Positions 11,034 through 22,067 of a DNA stretch of 64,000 nt are shown piece after piece. The stretch's first letter is position 1; each line of letters opens with the position of its first letter. The notes beneath the pieces were generated by a model, which searched no databases, was not told where the DNA came from, and saw nothing but the letters and a program-made list of their open reading frames with translations. The stretch is from Termitomyces sp. T153 (lineage: Eukaryota; Basidiomycota; Agaricomycetes; Agaricales; Lyophyllaceae), in the NCBI GenBank assembly GCA_018296165.2, contig JACKQL020000092.1:62001-126000 (forward strand), written 5' to 3'. The position numbers and the translations under genes were made by a program.

Positions 11034-11420
11034 TGTCAGGGGATGTCTCACTTGTTTCCCCTTCTCCTCCTCCAGTTCTTGTCAGATTTGCTCTGTTATA
11101 GTTTTTCTTTATTCTCCTTCCTTTTCCCTATCTATTGGTCCTAGTTTCAGCCTTCAGGCTGCACCAGTTCTCTGTCAATAATTCAGACAAGTGTGCCCCT
11201 TTGATACTGCCACTGGCTTATGTAACTGCTGACCAATTGCTGACACATCACTTGTGTCTTTTTTCTCTGTCATACTGTACAGTTGTTTCTCATGCTTCTG
11301 AAGCCTGTAAAGCGTCACACCTGGCCTAGGGAATCCCCAGACTTGTTCTCTTTGGAATTTCCCTTTGCCAGGTGAGTAGTTATCTCAGTAGACACTGTAC
11401 AGTAATGAATAGACTTTGGA
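11034..11420 (+). mobile_element. 5' LTR fragment of element A
   Basis: It starts TGTCAGGGGATGTCTCAC and matches the 3' LTR start at 24559 and, less closely, LTRs of B. It ends in GACTTTGGAT, where LTR sequence is joined to AAAAGAGGATGGCAAATGGC of RNase H, so an internal deletion removed the LTR end, gag, PR and RT. Confidence 0.8.
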
Positions 11421-11983
11421 TTAAAAGAGGATGGCAAATGGCACCCAGTAGCCTTCTACTCCAAGAGCCTTAATGCAGTGGAATGGAACTATGAGATCCA
11501 TGATAAGGAGATGCTGGCAATTATTCCATCCTTTGAAGAATGGAGGCATTTCCTTGAGGGTGCACAATATAAGTTTGAAGTCTGGACAGACCATAAGAAC
11601 CTAGAGTACTTCCATTCTGCTAAGAAACTCAATCGACATCAAGCTTGGTGGTCTCTGTATCTGGCCAACTTTGACTTCTCACTGCACCACAAACCAGGAC
11701 GGAGCATGGGCAAACCAGATGCACTGTCCAGGCAGGCGGACCATGGCACTGGAGTGGGAGATAATGACAATATTGTCCTCCTTAAGCCAGAGCTCTTTGC
11801 CATCCATGCACTAGAAGGGATTGTGGCTCAGGGAGATGAGGCAAACATCCTTAGGGACATCCAACAAGGGAACTGGGAGGGTGCACAGGAGGATGCAGTT
11901 GCCCAGGCTGCACAGGCCCTACAAGCTCAATGGGCAAGTGGAGTCAAGTCAGTGCATGCAGATGAGTGGAGTCTTCAGGATGG
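11421..11983 (+). pseudogene. RNase H and connection region of element A pol
   Basis: The frame reads FYSKSLNAVEWNYEIHDKE, LAIIPSFEEWRHFLEG, VWTDHKNLEYF and PGRSMGKPDALSRQ, the classic Ty3/Gypsy RNase H (RT-RNase H) C-terminal half. It continues to WSLQDG, where E1 is inserted. RNase H degrades the RNA strand of the RNA/DNA hybrid during reverse transcription. A copy of the same region is at 48720-49270 in element B. It is a fragment with no start of its own. Confidence 0.9.
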
Positions 11984-13047
11984 TGATGAGCCCCAGTTAT
12001 TGCTGAGCACCTTTTTCGGCAGTTTGGACTTAGCGGCAGCTGACTACTTCAAATTTGACACAAGTCACAACATTCAGTGCACGGGACTTAGCCCGAGGAT
12101 TGGACCGAAGCACAAGACACTAGCGACCACGAGACTTATCGATCACGGGGAACATCACGCGAAGCCTGGAACTTGGGCCTGGACCATCAAGGCCTAGACC
12201 CCCTTGGCAACGATTATTAGCGACCTTAGCGATCCTGGCGACAAGACGGTGTTCCTTTACTATATATGGACATATTACCAGAAGTGTATTTTTGTTACTA
12301 TCATTCCCCTTGTTGAGCTTACCGACATCCCCGAACGGTGTTCATACTTCAGGTATTGACATCGGACTCGTTCTCTTTTTGGTTCTTATTAGCAATTAGT
12401 CGTCGCCAAGGCTTCACCTATGACTTTTTACTTAGTTACAGGCTGACGCCTGGCACGCAACCTAAACAGAGTGGCAGATGCCGCCGCTAGGGGCGCTTAA
12501 TTACTTACCTTCCCTTACTATACTTCAAAAACGTATAAATACTGCCTGTACATAGACATCACCCCATCGAATTTTACCATCGAATCACCATCGTATCACT
12601 CCCCTATCTATAAGCTACCAGCTTAAAGGTTTCATTTACCTCATCTCTTTCCCTCATCTTGTCTTTGACCTTGGCTTAGCGACAAACCTCTTCAACTTCA
12701 ACCTCGACTTAGTGTGGTACTGACTACGGGTGCCTATAAACGTTATTTCAACTTAGTGACGCTAGCAATTGCGGCTAGTGACAAGTTTACGTTCGTCCTT
12801 CGATCTCAATTTTACTCTTACCGCTGTCTCTCTCCTTTATTCCCCCCACCACCGTTTCAGTTTCGCTGCGACTATCGTTAGCAGTAGCGATTCTTTTCGA
12901 CTTCACTTCCATGCCACCACTTTCGCTCTAGTTCTCTGGGACGGTTACTGACTCGCCCTCAACTATTAACTTCCTACTGCCAGCTACCCTATCTAGTGAC
13001 AAGTGTTAGGTTTCCTGCACGGCACTAGGCGGCATAGGAGCACATCA
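11984..13047 (+). mobile_element. 5' LTR of E1
   Basis: 1064 bp, same length as the 3' LTR; I count about eight base differences between them, seven of them transitions and most at CpG sites. Contains several TAGCGAC motifs. The region directly after it (TTTTGGAGCCCACCGCG, 13048) should be the primer-binding site, but I could not name the tRNA. Confidence 0.95.
12534..12540 (+). promoter_or_regulatory. LTR promoter TATA box (5' LTR of E1)
   Basis: TATAAAT is followed by ACTGCCTGTACATA. The same phrase is at 22618-22624 in the 3' LTR and survives unchanged at 7881 in the CpG-depleted old LTR, where most other sites have changed. Conservation of this segment suggests it is the transcription start region (U3/R border). 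Confidence 0.6.
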
Positions 13048-14903
13048 TTTTGGAGCCCACCGCGAGGGGTGTTTAGAAGTTAACCATTCTGCCAGAAACA
13101 AGAGCTCACGCGAAACGTCGCTTGAAAAACCCTTTTGAACCACCCCAGTCTTCCCTTTCGACCCCCCAGCATTCTTCGCCAGCAGCCCGTCCTCGACCCC
13201 TTGCCGATGAACTCAAAACCGCTAAAAACCTTTGCGACGTTAGCGAAATCCTTGCCGACTTCCCAGGCGCTCTCATCGAAAGTTTTCTTGACGAGCTGCT
13301 TTCACCTTTAACCCCAACCGGCTCTATATTCTTCCCCGAAGCTCACTCTATTCCCGTATCGCCAACTATCCCCCGTCCTCCACTAAATCCGACAATCGTT
13401 AACATGAACAACGACCCCGTTGCTTGGCGCGCTAGAATGCCGCCTCGCAATGACACTACTGCACCTAAGTGGGATGAGAGTCGCCCTAGGGAACTCCCCC
13501 AATACTTCAAAGAACTGGAATACCTCTTCGCTGATTGCGGTATTGCTGACGACACACAAAAGAAAGAATACGCGTCTCAATACGTTTCCTATGACACGGC
13601 AGAAACTTGGCTTGGCTTACCTGAATTTGGCGACAATATTATTATCGGCAACGACGCTCCTTGACCCTACACTTACCAGGAATGGAAAGCGGCAGTGCTT
13701 AGGTTATACCCTGGCGCTGATGCTAGCGCTCGTTATAATCTTGGCAATCTGGAACGACTAGTTAACCAGACTTTCAACAGCGGCTTAGCGACTTTGGGAA
13801 GGTTCTCTGACTACTACCGGGACTTCCAATGTATTGCTAGATGGTTACTCGCTAACGGCAAGCTATATCGTAACGAGGAACGTCGCTTGTTCCAACAAGG
13901 TATCCCCACATCGCTATGGTCTAAAGTCGTCTGCCGCCTCGAAATCACCCTTCCCGATCACCATTCTGAGGACCCTTACGATGTTGACCAAGTCTTCGAA
14001 GGCGCTAAGTGGGTTTTAAAAGGAACAGACACTTCTACGACTAAGACTAGCAATGGCACCACTGGCATTCATTCGTCATCGCCCATCGCTAACCCGCCGA
14101 CTGTCCCTTTGCCTGCACCTAAGCAAGAAGCATTGGAATTAGCGACCACTACCGCAATCGTCAGCGCCTTGGAACGTTTGGAAGCCCTTTTGACCAGCGG
14201 TAACGCCCAACCTCGCCAACAGTTCGCTAACAGCACTTGCCACTTCTGCGGGGAAATGGGTCACACTATGGTCCGAGGCACTTGTATCAAGCTTGAGCAA
14301 ATGATCCGACAGGGTAAGATCCATCGTAACGCCGAAGGCAAGATCATTTTACCATCTGGCGCCATGATTCCCAACTATTTCGGCAAGTGACTATACATCG
14401 AACACATCGAGGAATGGCACCGGCTTAATCCAGGACAAACCGTTACAGGCAGACTGTCTTCCAACGCTAACCCCGACCCGGAGCAGGCGGCTATGCAGCA
14501 GTCGCTAATACATGAGGTAATGCAACAGGACGTCGCCACAGGCCGAGCGCTAAGCAAGGAAGAACGGATCGAGGCTTTGGAACGCGAACTATTTGCACTC
14601 CGGCAAAACGGCAAAAAATTCGACGGCGTACAAGTCCCCCGCGCAACTTATCAACCAGCAAGTGATGCTTCAAAGGCAACACCCTTGACCAGTGACCCTC
14701 CGGCAACCTCCACCCCTTCTGATTCCACTCCAGTTCCTGCTGCTAAGCCTGCTGACAAAGGCAAAGCACCTGAACGTACCGTCGCTAAGGAACCTGTTGC
14801 TCGGCCTCCTATTCATCCATTTTCTGGCATCCCTAGTCGCTACGCCCCACCCGCTAACCGGAATTTTGCTGCTCCCGACAAAGCTAATGACGGTGCATAT
14901 TGA
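13048..14903 (+). pseudogene. gag of E1, interrupted by TGA codons
   Basis: One frame is open from about 13080 to 14903 except for TGA at 13662-13664, 14388-14390 and 14901-14903. Capsid-like phrases are PKWDESRPRELPQYFKELE, DTAETWLGLPEF and ADASARYNLGNLERLV. A zinc knuckle C-X2-C-X4-H-X6-C (CHFCGEMGHTMVRGTC) is at about 14238-14285. A Pro/Ala-rich stretch with a short coiled segment (RIEALERELFALRQNG) follows. There is no ATG at the start of the open stretch; the first in-frame ATG is near 13404, so the original start is lost or lies upstream of a splice. Gag packages the element RNA into virus-like particles. Confidence 0.85.
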
Positions 14904-15700
14904 ACTATGCCACCCATCTACGACATCGAGCAATCCAAAGCGGTTTTTGAACGAGTCTTACGCACCCAGGTTACGATATCCGTTGGCGAACTTTGCTCTG
15001 TATCCCAGGACATCAGGAATCAGTTTAGGACAGCGGTTACGCCCAAACAATCGGTTGGCGCTAGCGCTAATACAGTACAGGACTCCAGCAACATTTTTGA
15101 AGAGATTTTGCCGATGTTCGCTATCGAAGAACCCCAGTTTTCGCTTGGGTCCAATGCTGATACCGCTAAAGGACTTACCACGGACAAGGCACCATTCGCT
15201 TCAGTCGACCCTGTCGAGGCCTATATTGATTCGCTACCCCCCGGTGAAGAGCCTGTGGTACTCACTGTCGCTAAGGAATCTCAGTCACTTTGTACCGTCA
15301 TGATGCTGATCGACAATAAAGAGGAAGTTGAATGCATTCACGACAGCGGTTCTCAGATTATTTTGATGTCCGCCGAAATCGCTAGCGACATTGGCTTATC
15401 CTATGACCCCAACATCGTGCTAAACATGCAGAGCGCCAACGGTACCATGGATCGATCACTGGGACTAGCTAGAAACGTACCATGCACGATTGGCGACGTG
15501 ATGGTCTATCTTCAAATCCACGTTTTACGGTCTCCCGCTTACGACATCCTACTCGGTTGCCCATTCGACGTATTAACCTGAAGTACGGTTAATACAATTA
15601 GCGACATCGAAACAACTATAACAATCACGGACCCCAATACTGGCCTCCGGCGCACTATCCCTACCTTTCCACGCGGCAAAACCAAGAGAAACAACCATCA
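14904..15700 (+). pseudogene. aspartic protease region of E1
   Basis: Continues the gag frame. IYDIEQSKAVFERVLRTQV and VGELCSVSQDIRNQ are the conserved lead-in found in this Agaricomycete Gypsy lineage. ECIHDSGSQIILMS holds the retropepsin active site Asp-Ser-Gly, and AYDILLGCPFDVLT is the C-terminal flap and hydrophobic motif (usual ILLGRPF). TGA at 15579-15581 ends this frame. The tail IPTFPRGKTKRNN reads on before the frame is lost near 15700. The protease cuts the polyprotein. Confidence 0.85.
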
Positions 15701-17340
15701 AAATGTTCGCTTCGAAACCGAGGCACCTCGCTGCTTTCATTGCCGGAGGCAATGAAGAAGATAGTGACCTAGTGATCGTCATCAGCTATGACCATTCAAC
15801 TGGTCTAGCAACGTGTATAGCTTCTTGTGATTTGGACCAAGACGTTTTGCTTACCGATTCTAACACACAGACTAATCCCGCACTAGCATACCTTTACGCT
15901 ATGGCTAGCGACATTTCTGATTTGTCCCTTCCACCTCGTTCTTATCTCGTTTCTACTGATACCTCTAATCCCTTGATTCTTGGACAGACTTTGCCCTTTG
16001 ATACATGTGTTACGGGCACTATCCCCACCTATGTTAACATCCCATTCCCCGCTCAGTATGTCGCTAACGAACCTCCTAAGTGAAAAGGAGTACAGGTCAA
16101 GAAGAAGTATAAACCCGTTGTCATGAAAACCAAACCGGTCACTAGCCACGTTAGCGAAGACTTTCGAATTGAGCGTCAAGTTATAGGCAATCCACTAGCG
16201 ACCATTCCTCCGCTTAACCCAAACCCGCCACCTTTCATCCCGACAAAGCAATTCACCAGCAAGCGACAAGCGAAATTGGTTAGCGACCACAACACTGGGT
16301 TCCTCACTAGTGACAAAATCAACGTATTGGTCGACATGGTTGCCAAGCAAGAAAAAGCCTTTGCTTGGGAAGATTCCAAACGAGGAAGTTTGCGCCCCAA
16401 CTTCTTCCCACCAGAACGCATACCAACAATTCTGCACGTACCTTGGGTTCAGCACAATCGCCCCATACCCCCAGGACTAGAAAAGGAAGTATGCGAAATT
16501 ATTCGTGACAAGATCAGCGCCGGCGTCTATGAACCCTCGAATTCCGCTTATCGCTTGCAATGGTTTTGCGTTCTCAAGAAAAACGGTAAGCTCAGGATTG
16601 TACACAGTCTAGAGCCGCTCAACCATGTCACCATTCGCCATTCTGGAGTACCACCTTTTCCAGATCACGCCGCCAAATCTTTCACTGGACGCATTTGTGG
16701 TGCCACTCTCAACCTCTACGTTGGCTACGACGAACGACTTATCGACCCAGCATCACATGACTTAACGACATTCCAGACTCTGTTTGGCGCTCTTCGCTTA
16801 GTAACCTTGCCAATGGGGTGGACCAACTCTGTGCCTATATTTCACGACGACATTACCTTTATTCTGCAGCCAGAGATACCCCACAACGTGCTCAGCTTTA
16901 TCAATGACGTTGGCGCTAAAGGACCCAAGGACTGGAAGATCGTTAACGGTAAACCCGCTAAGCATCCCGCTAATCCGAACATCCACCTAGCGCTCTGGAA
17001 GTTCTTGGAACTTTTTAACAGGATCCTTCAGCGGATGAAATATTGCGGTGGCACTTTTTCTGGTCACAAACTTGTCCTTTGCGCCCCGACATTCAAGATT
17101 CTCAGTCACGTTTGTACTCCTAGCGGTCGAATCCCTGACAAAAGTCGCCTAGCGCTAATCGAGCGATGGGGTCCTTGCAAGTCACTATTGGAAGTCTGCG
17201 CCTTTTTAGGTACCATTGGGGTGCTAAGGATCTTTGTCAAAAACTTTGCCCATCGAGCCCATAACCTGACGAAACTTACTGCATTGGCGTCCCTTTTGAG
17301 TTTGGTCCCAATCAGATTAATGCTCAACGTGACCTCGTGA
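15701..17340 (+). pseudogene. reverse transcriptase of E1, catalytic motif altered
   Basis: In the next frame from about 15700, with one TGA at 16081-16083. RT motifs run in order: RLQWFCVLKKNGKLRIVHSL, GVPPFPDHAAKSF, LNLYVGYDERLID, TTFQTLFGALRLVTLPMGW (palm/thumb), then FINDVG where active family members have YIDD. LRIFVKNFAHRAHNLTKLT is the start of the connection. The first catalytic Asp of the YXDD box is Asn here, so this RT would be inactive. A one-base loss around 17285-17292 shifts the frame; the polyprotein continues as GVPFEFGPNQINAQRD in the original frame. Confidence 0.88.
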
Positions 17341-17987
17341 AGGCCTTACAAGACGCTAAGCCCCTTGTTCCTATCGACTATGAATCGCCTGACCCCGTCA
17401 TCTTAGTGGTCGATACATCGTATATAGCGGTCGGATATTACCTTTGCCAGTGTGCTAGCGATAATCGCAAGGAGCGCCGCTACAATTGTTTCGGGTCAAT
17501 TACGCTAAACGACAGAGAAGCATGATTCAGTCAGCCTAAGTTGGAGCTTTACGGCCTTTATCGAGCGCTACAAGCTTTACGGATGTACCTAATTGGCGTT
17601 AGGAACCTCATCATCGAAGTAGACGCTCGCTACATTAAGGGTATGCTTCAGAACCCCGACATTCAGCCTTCCGCTAGCATGAACTGCTGGATTATGGCGA
17701 TTCTAATGTTCCATTTCGAGCTGGTGCACGTCAAGGGAACTTTCCACGGCCCGGATGGTCTGTCGCGGCACCTGCCACAGCCTGATGATCCCCCTGTCGA
17801 CAATAGCGACAACTCTGTCTATGAGGATTGGATTGATCGTTTGCATGGGTTCATCCACCAGGTCCAGTTACCGCTGCCGCTCCTTCGCCATCTCTCAACG
17901 GCTGCATGTTGCTCATCCCCTGTGGCCGATCTCGGCTGTTCACCTACTTTAGCAACTTTCGCCAGCGACACCGACACTGCTCCATGA
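17292..17987 (+). pseudogene. RNase H of E1
   Basis: VILVVDTSYIAVGYYLCQC, FGSITLNDREA (TGA 17523-17525 where relatives have Arg) then FSQPKLELYGLYRALQALRM, EVDARYIKGMLQNPD and HFELVHVKGTFHGPDGLSR form the RNase H domain with its acidic catalytic residues. A second TGA is at 17985-17987, after which the same frame reads on into integrase. There is no frame shift between RNase H and integrase. Confidence 0.85.
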
Positions 17988-19475
17988 TTAGGGACCAGCG
18001 ACGATATAACCCCCCTCCGAGACGATGGCACCACTACTTATAGCGATGTACCCCGCAGTGCCAAAGCTACCACCAACGATGCCCATGTACTCTTAGTTGA
18101 GAAATGGCTTCACGATCTAATCCAACCCGAAGGCTTTAGCAACAAAGATTATGCCACTTTCGTTCGCTACGCATCTATGTTTTTCGTTACGGGAGGCAAA
18201 CTTTGGCGAAGAAGTCGAGACGGTGCTCACAAGGTGTTCGTCCCTATTGCCAGTCGCTTACGGGTCTTGAAGGCGATGCACAATGACTTGGGACACAGAG
18301 GCTTCTTCGCTACTCGCTCTGCTCTTCTAGAACGATTCCGGTGGCCCCAAGTTAGCGCCGACATCATGTGGTACCTTAGGACCTGCCATCTCTGTCAGAT
18401 ACACCAGACAACTAAAGTGCTTATTCCGCCAACTGTCGCTACCCCGGCGCCTTTGTTCAGCAAGATATACGTCGATACCATGTTCATGCCGCCCTCCAAT
18501 AAGTTCAAGTACATCATCCAAGGACGTTGTTCGCTAACTCATTACCCGGAATTTCGCATGCTTAGCCGAGAAAACACCGAAGCTATCGCCAAGTGGCTAT
18601 ACGAGGACGTCATTTGTCGTTGGGGAGCGCTTAGCGAAATCGTGACCGACAATGGACCCCCGATCCTAAAGGCGGTTACCTATTTGGCGAAGAAGTATAA
18701 CTTACACCATATCCGGATCTCTGGTTATAATAAGCGCGCTAATGGAATAGTTGAGCGGCCTCACTTCGACGTTCGCCAAGCCCTTTTTAAAGCTGTCGAT
18801 GGCGATCAGTCTAGGTGGAGTACGGCTACTTACTCGGTCTTTTGGTCAGAACGTGTTACAGTGCGCAAGCGAATGGGTTGCTCCCCTTACTACGCGACGA
18901 CCGGTACCCACCCTCTCCTGCCTGCTGACATAGTTGAAGCGACATATTTGCAACCGCCGCCAAACTCGTTATTATCAACCACCGATCTTATAGCCCGCCG
19001 AGCGATTGACCTTCAGCGTCGCCAAGAAGATCTCGACCGCCTGCATAGCCAAGTGCTTAGCGCCCGTCGCCTGGCCGCCATTTCCTTTGAAAAAGATCAC
19101 ACCGCTACGATTCGCGATTACAACTTCAAAACAGGCGACCTCGTACTAATGAGGAATACGAGAATCGAAGTATCGCATAACAAGAAAATGAAGCCGCGAT
19201 ACCTAGGCCCACTTGTGGTAATCTCTCGCAACCGTGGAGGAGCTTACATTCTTTGCGAACTAGATGGCTCAGTTCTACATCGCCCTGTTGCTGCCTTCCG
19301 CTTAATCCCCTATCTCGCTAGAGAACACATAACCGTGCCTAGCGACACTTTCGACATCGACACTTCGCGTCTCAGAGAACTGGAACAAACCGAACTTGTT
19401 GACGACGATGACACTGGCGAAAACGCCAGTGAAGAAGAAAACTACCTTTTGCTAGGCCTTAGCGACAAATCTTAA
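17988..19475 (+). pseudogene. integrase of E1, open for 430 codons
   Basis: From 18177 it is uninterrupted to TAA 19473-19475. The zinc-binding HHCC domain is visible (HNDLGHRGFF...CHLCQ), followed by the catalytic triad: Asp in YVDTMFMP, Asp in IVTDNGPP and Glu in RANGIVERPH. A basic C-terminal domain (FKTGDLVLMRNTRIE, KPRYLGPLVVISRNRGGAY) is the GPY/F-type region, followed by an acidic tail. Integrase joins the cDNA to the chromosome. This domain could still be folded if expressed by itself; listed as a pseudogene because it lacks its own start and upstream polyprotein. Confidence 0.88.
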
Positions 19476-19906
19476 CTCTGCTTCGTTTCTTACCGCTCTC
19501 ATCTCTACTACCCAGAAAAACCATCAACAATTACTTTACAAAACCTAAGTCCTTTTCGTTTCGTTACTCTTTCATTTTTGATACAGTTAAAAAGCCTTTC
19601 ACAGACACTTTACTTTACTACTGTCTTGTTTTGATGCTGCGCTAGGCTATTCTGTCGCCAGCGCTCGGCACGCCTCTAGGAGTAATTCGCCATGATGATC
19701 TACTGAGCGTTTGCCTTCAAGATGTCGCTAGCATTAGGCGACAGTCGCTAGTATGCCCAATTGATTTTTGCTTTCTTTCTTCTGTTTTGTTTCACTTTCT
19801 GATTGCTCGCCAAAGATACTATACATTTTGGAGCCCCTTAAGGGGGCCAAGCTAGGTCCAAATTACTAACAAAAATATAAAATTTATATACAGGAGGCGA
19901 CTGTCG
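19476..19906. other. spacer between E1 integrase and the antisense gene
   Basis: Non-coding sequence holding the 3' end of both convergent transcription units. It contains TCGCTA motifs at about 19727, 19744 and 19905 and the phrase TTTTGGAGCCCCTTAAGGGGG (19829), whose first half equals the sequence just after the 5' LTR (TTTTGGAGCCC at 13048). The reason for that resemblance is unknown. Confidence 0.5.
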
Positions 19907-21894
19907 CTAAGCATCAAGGTCAGCGTCGTTGTCAGGAACCTCCATCGCCTCCGTCTCCTCCCAATCCCCCTCGCCGATGTTGTTCTCCTCCTGCCAGGCC
20001 AGGAAGGCCTGGCAGTCGCGTCGATATCCCGCCAGAGTCGCCAGCGTCCGCCTAGCGACCGTGTAGCGAGCCCGTGCCGCTAACAACTCCTCCCTCGCCG
20101 CCTCCAGCTCCCTTCGGAACCGTCGTTCCACTCCCGCCGCCCTCTCGTCGAAGTCCAGTAGCGACGCCGCTGACGTTAGCGGCGTCGGCCATCCGAGGTC
20201 CTCGCCCAGCCACTCCAGCTCGTCGTCGCCCACCTGACGCAACGGCGTGTCGCTCCATGTTCCCTAGCAAAGCGGTTAGCGATCAGGTAGCTAGCGGGAG
20301 AAAATAACTTACTCGTCGTACGACCTCGACCTCTTCAGCTCGTTCTTCCTCCTCAGTAGCGACGGGTACGGCCTCCACTTCCTCCTCACCCTCGATCTCC
20401 ATGTCACTCGCCTCCACCTCGGCGACCGTCGCCAAGGGAGTCGTCTCCCTCATCTCCACGTCCTCCCTTCCCTCCTCGCTGGCGACCGTCCGAGGTCGCT
20501 TAGCGCTAGCGACCGATGATGGGCTTGCGGCTCGTTTCAGCGCTCGGGGCGTGTCGCCGTCACTGCCGTTGTCGTTGTCGTCCTCGTCGCTCTCCACCAT
20601 CTCCCTACTCTTCACCCTAGCGCCTCCACTACCTCCAACCAAGCCCTCCTCCTGCGACGTCGGCAAGGTCAAGCTCGAATGCTTGACCTCGATCGGCTCC
20701 CCTCTCCTCGCCAATTCCCTCTGCCTCTCCACGAAGGCCCTCGCACTCCTTACCGACGCCGCCTTGATCGCTATCCTCTTAGCGAATTTGCTGCCTGTGC
20801 TCCTCGATGACAGGCCGCTGTGCGAGCAGCTCTTCCTAGTGCTGTCGCAACGATAGCAAGGCTGGACCCCCGTGGGGTACCAGCAGCCTTCTGGGTCGTT
20901 ATCTGCCCAGCAATTGTCGCACTAAAAGAAAGCGTTAGCGACAAAAAGAGAAAAAGAACCGCTAAGTACTCACTGCTCCTTGCGTGTACTTATACTCTTG
21001 CCGCTTCTCTAGCGACACTGTTACCTTGCCCTTGGCCTTGTCCAACTTCACTCCTGCTCCCAGCCCCGTATCCACCACCGTCGTCGTCCTTCGCCATCGA
21101 AGGAGCGTCGCCAAGCGCTTGTCGGTAAACGATTCTTCAACATGATCCTGCAGGAAAGGTTAGCGGTCGTCGCCAAGAATCAGCGAAAGGAAAGAAAACG
21201 ACTCACCTCAATATCCTCGTCCTCCTCATCTTGTGCCTTTGCCTTTCCTTTCCCCTTCCCTTTGCTCTTCGGGGTTGTCGCCAACCCCCTAGCGACGCCG
21301 CCAGCTGCAGCCTTGGGAGTCGAGGGGCCCGCCTCTTGAATGTCCCCACGATTCGCCGCCTCTTCGTTCCTACGACCCTCGCTCCGTCCCTCCCCCCTCG
21401 CCACCGCTAACGCACCTACCGGGTGCTGGAAGAGGAACTGGTCATTCGGTGACAAGTCTTCAAAGAGCTAACGTACCTTAGCGGGGTCGCTAGCACTAGC
21501 GACTGCCGGGGCACTTACCGTCATTCCTGCCGTGAGATCGTCCATAAGGAACTCTAGCGAAGGGTCGATTGGCGCCTAGCGATCGCATTAGAAGTTGGCG
21601 CTAAAAGGAAGAAAAGGAACTTACGAAGTGAACATCAAATGGGCGAACCCATTCTTCCCCCTTGTACTTCTCATATAACTGGCGACACTCCTTCTTGACA
21701 GTCGCCAACTCTGGCCACTCGACTCCGCTCCCCGAGGTCTTGAACCACTGGAGCCACGTCTGAAAGATGGCGGTGACCGCCAAGCGAGGATCCTTCGCCA
21801 ACGATGCACGGGCCACTGCGAGCAACCTGTCGACCCGATCGAGGAAGGCGTGGGCCATGGTGATCTTCTCAAATTGGGAGGCGAGATCGGACAT
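19907..21894 (-). CDS. antisense accessory gene of E1: Zn(II)2Cys6-like cluster protein, six exons, intact
   Basis: Exons 21894..21625, 21575..21519, 21467..21207, 21147..20974, 20921..20313 and 20263..19907. All five introns (49-59 nt) are GT-AG and phase 0; the total is 575 codons plus TAG with no internal stop. Residues 255-286 form C-X2-C-X8-C-X8-C-X2-C-X6-C (CDNC...EGC...CYRC...KSC), close to the fungal Zn(II)2Cys6 pattern. Before it are a GKGKGKAKA basic stretch and an acidic run. After it are basic residues (SKFAKRIAIKAASVRSAR), an acidic Glu-rich region, a KR..KRPR nuclear-signal-like patch and a C-terminal helix rich in Glu/Arg/Leu (probable coiled coil). It starts ~160 bp from the purine tract and runs toward integrase. 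Known plant Gypsy elements such as Grande carry antisense extra genes; function here is inferred, not shown. Confidence 0.85.
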
Positions 21895-22054
21895 AGCGAT
21901 AAGATTGAGATGCTAGAAGAGATTAGATGGTAAGGAAGGGGGATGATGAAGTTCAAGCAATACCGCCAACCACTTTTATTCGAAGCCCTTGGGCGCACGG
22001 ACCAAGCGATCAAGCCCGTGACTTTTGGGTTGACTGAGGACAGTCAATATTTCA

Positions 22055-22067
22055 GTATGGGGGAGGA
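22055..22067 (+). other. polypurine tract of E1
   Basis: GTATGGGGGAGGA-type purine run immediately before the 3' LTR start (22068). It primes plus-strand DNA synthesis during reverse transcription. Its position confirms that the LTR begins at TGATGAGC. Confidence 0.75.

Noticed and set aside
13122..14390. Programmed read-through or recoded TGA in E1 gag
   Set aside because: The bias to TGA is explained by CpG and TGG transitions, the RT active site is also mutated, and frame shifts are present; kept only as a remark in the findings.
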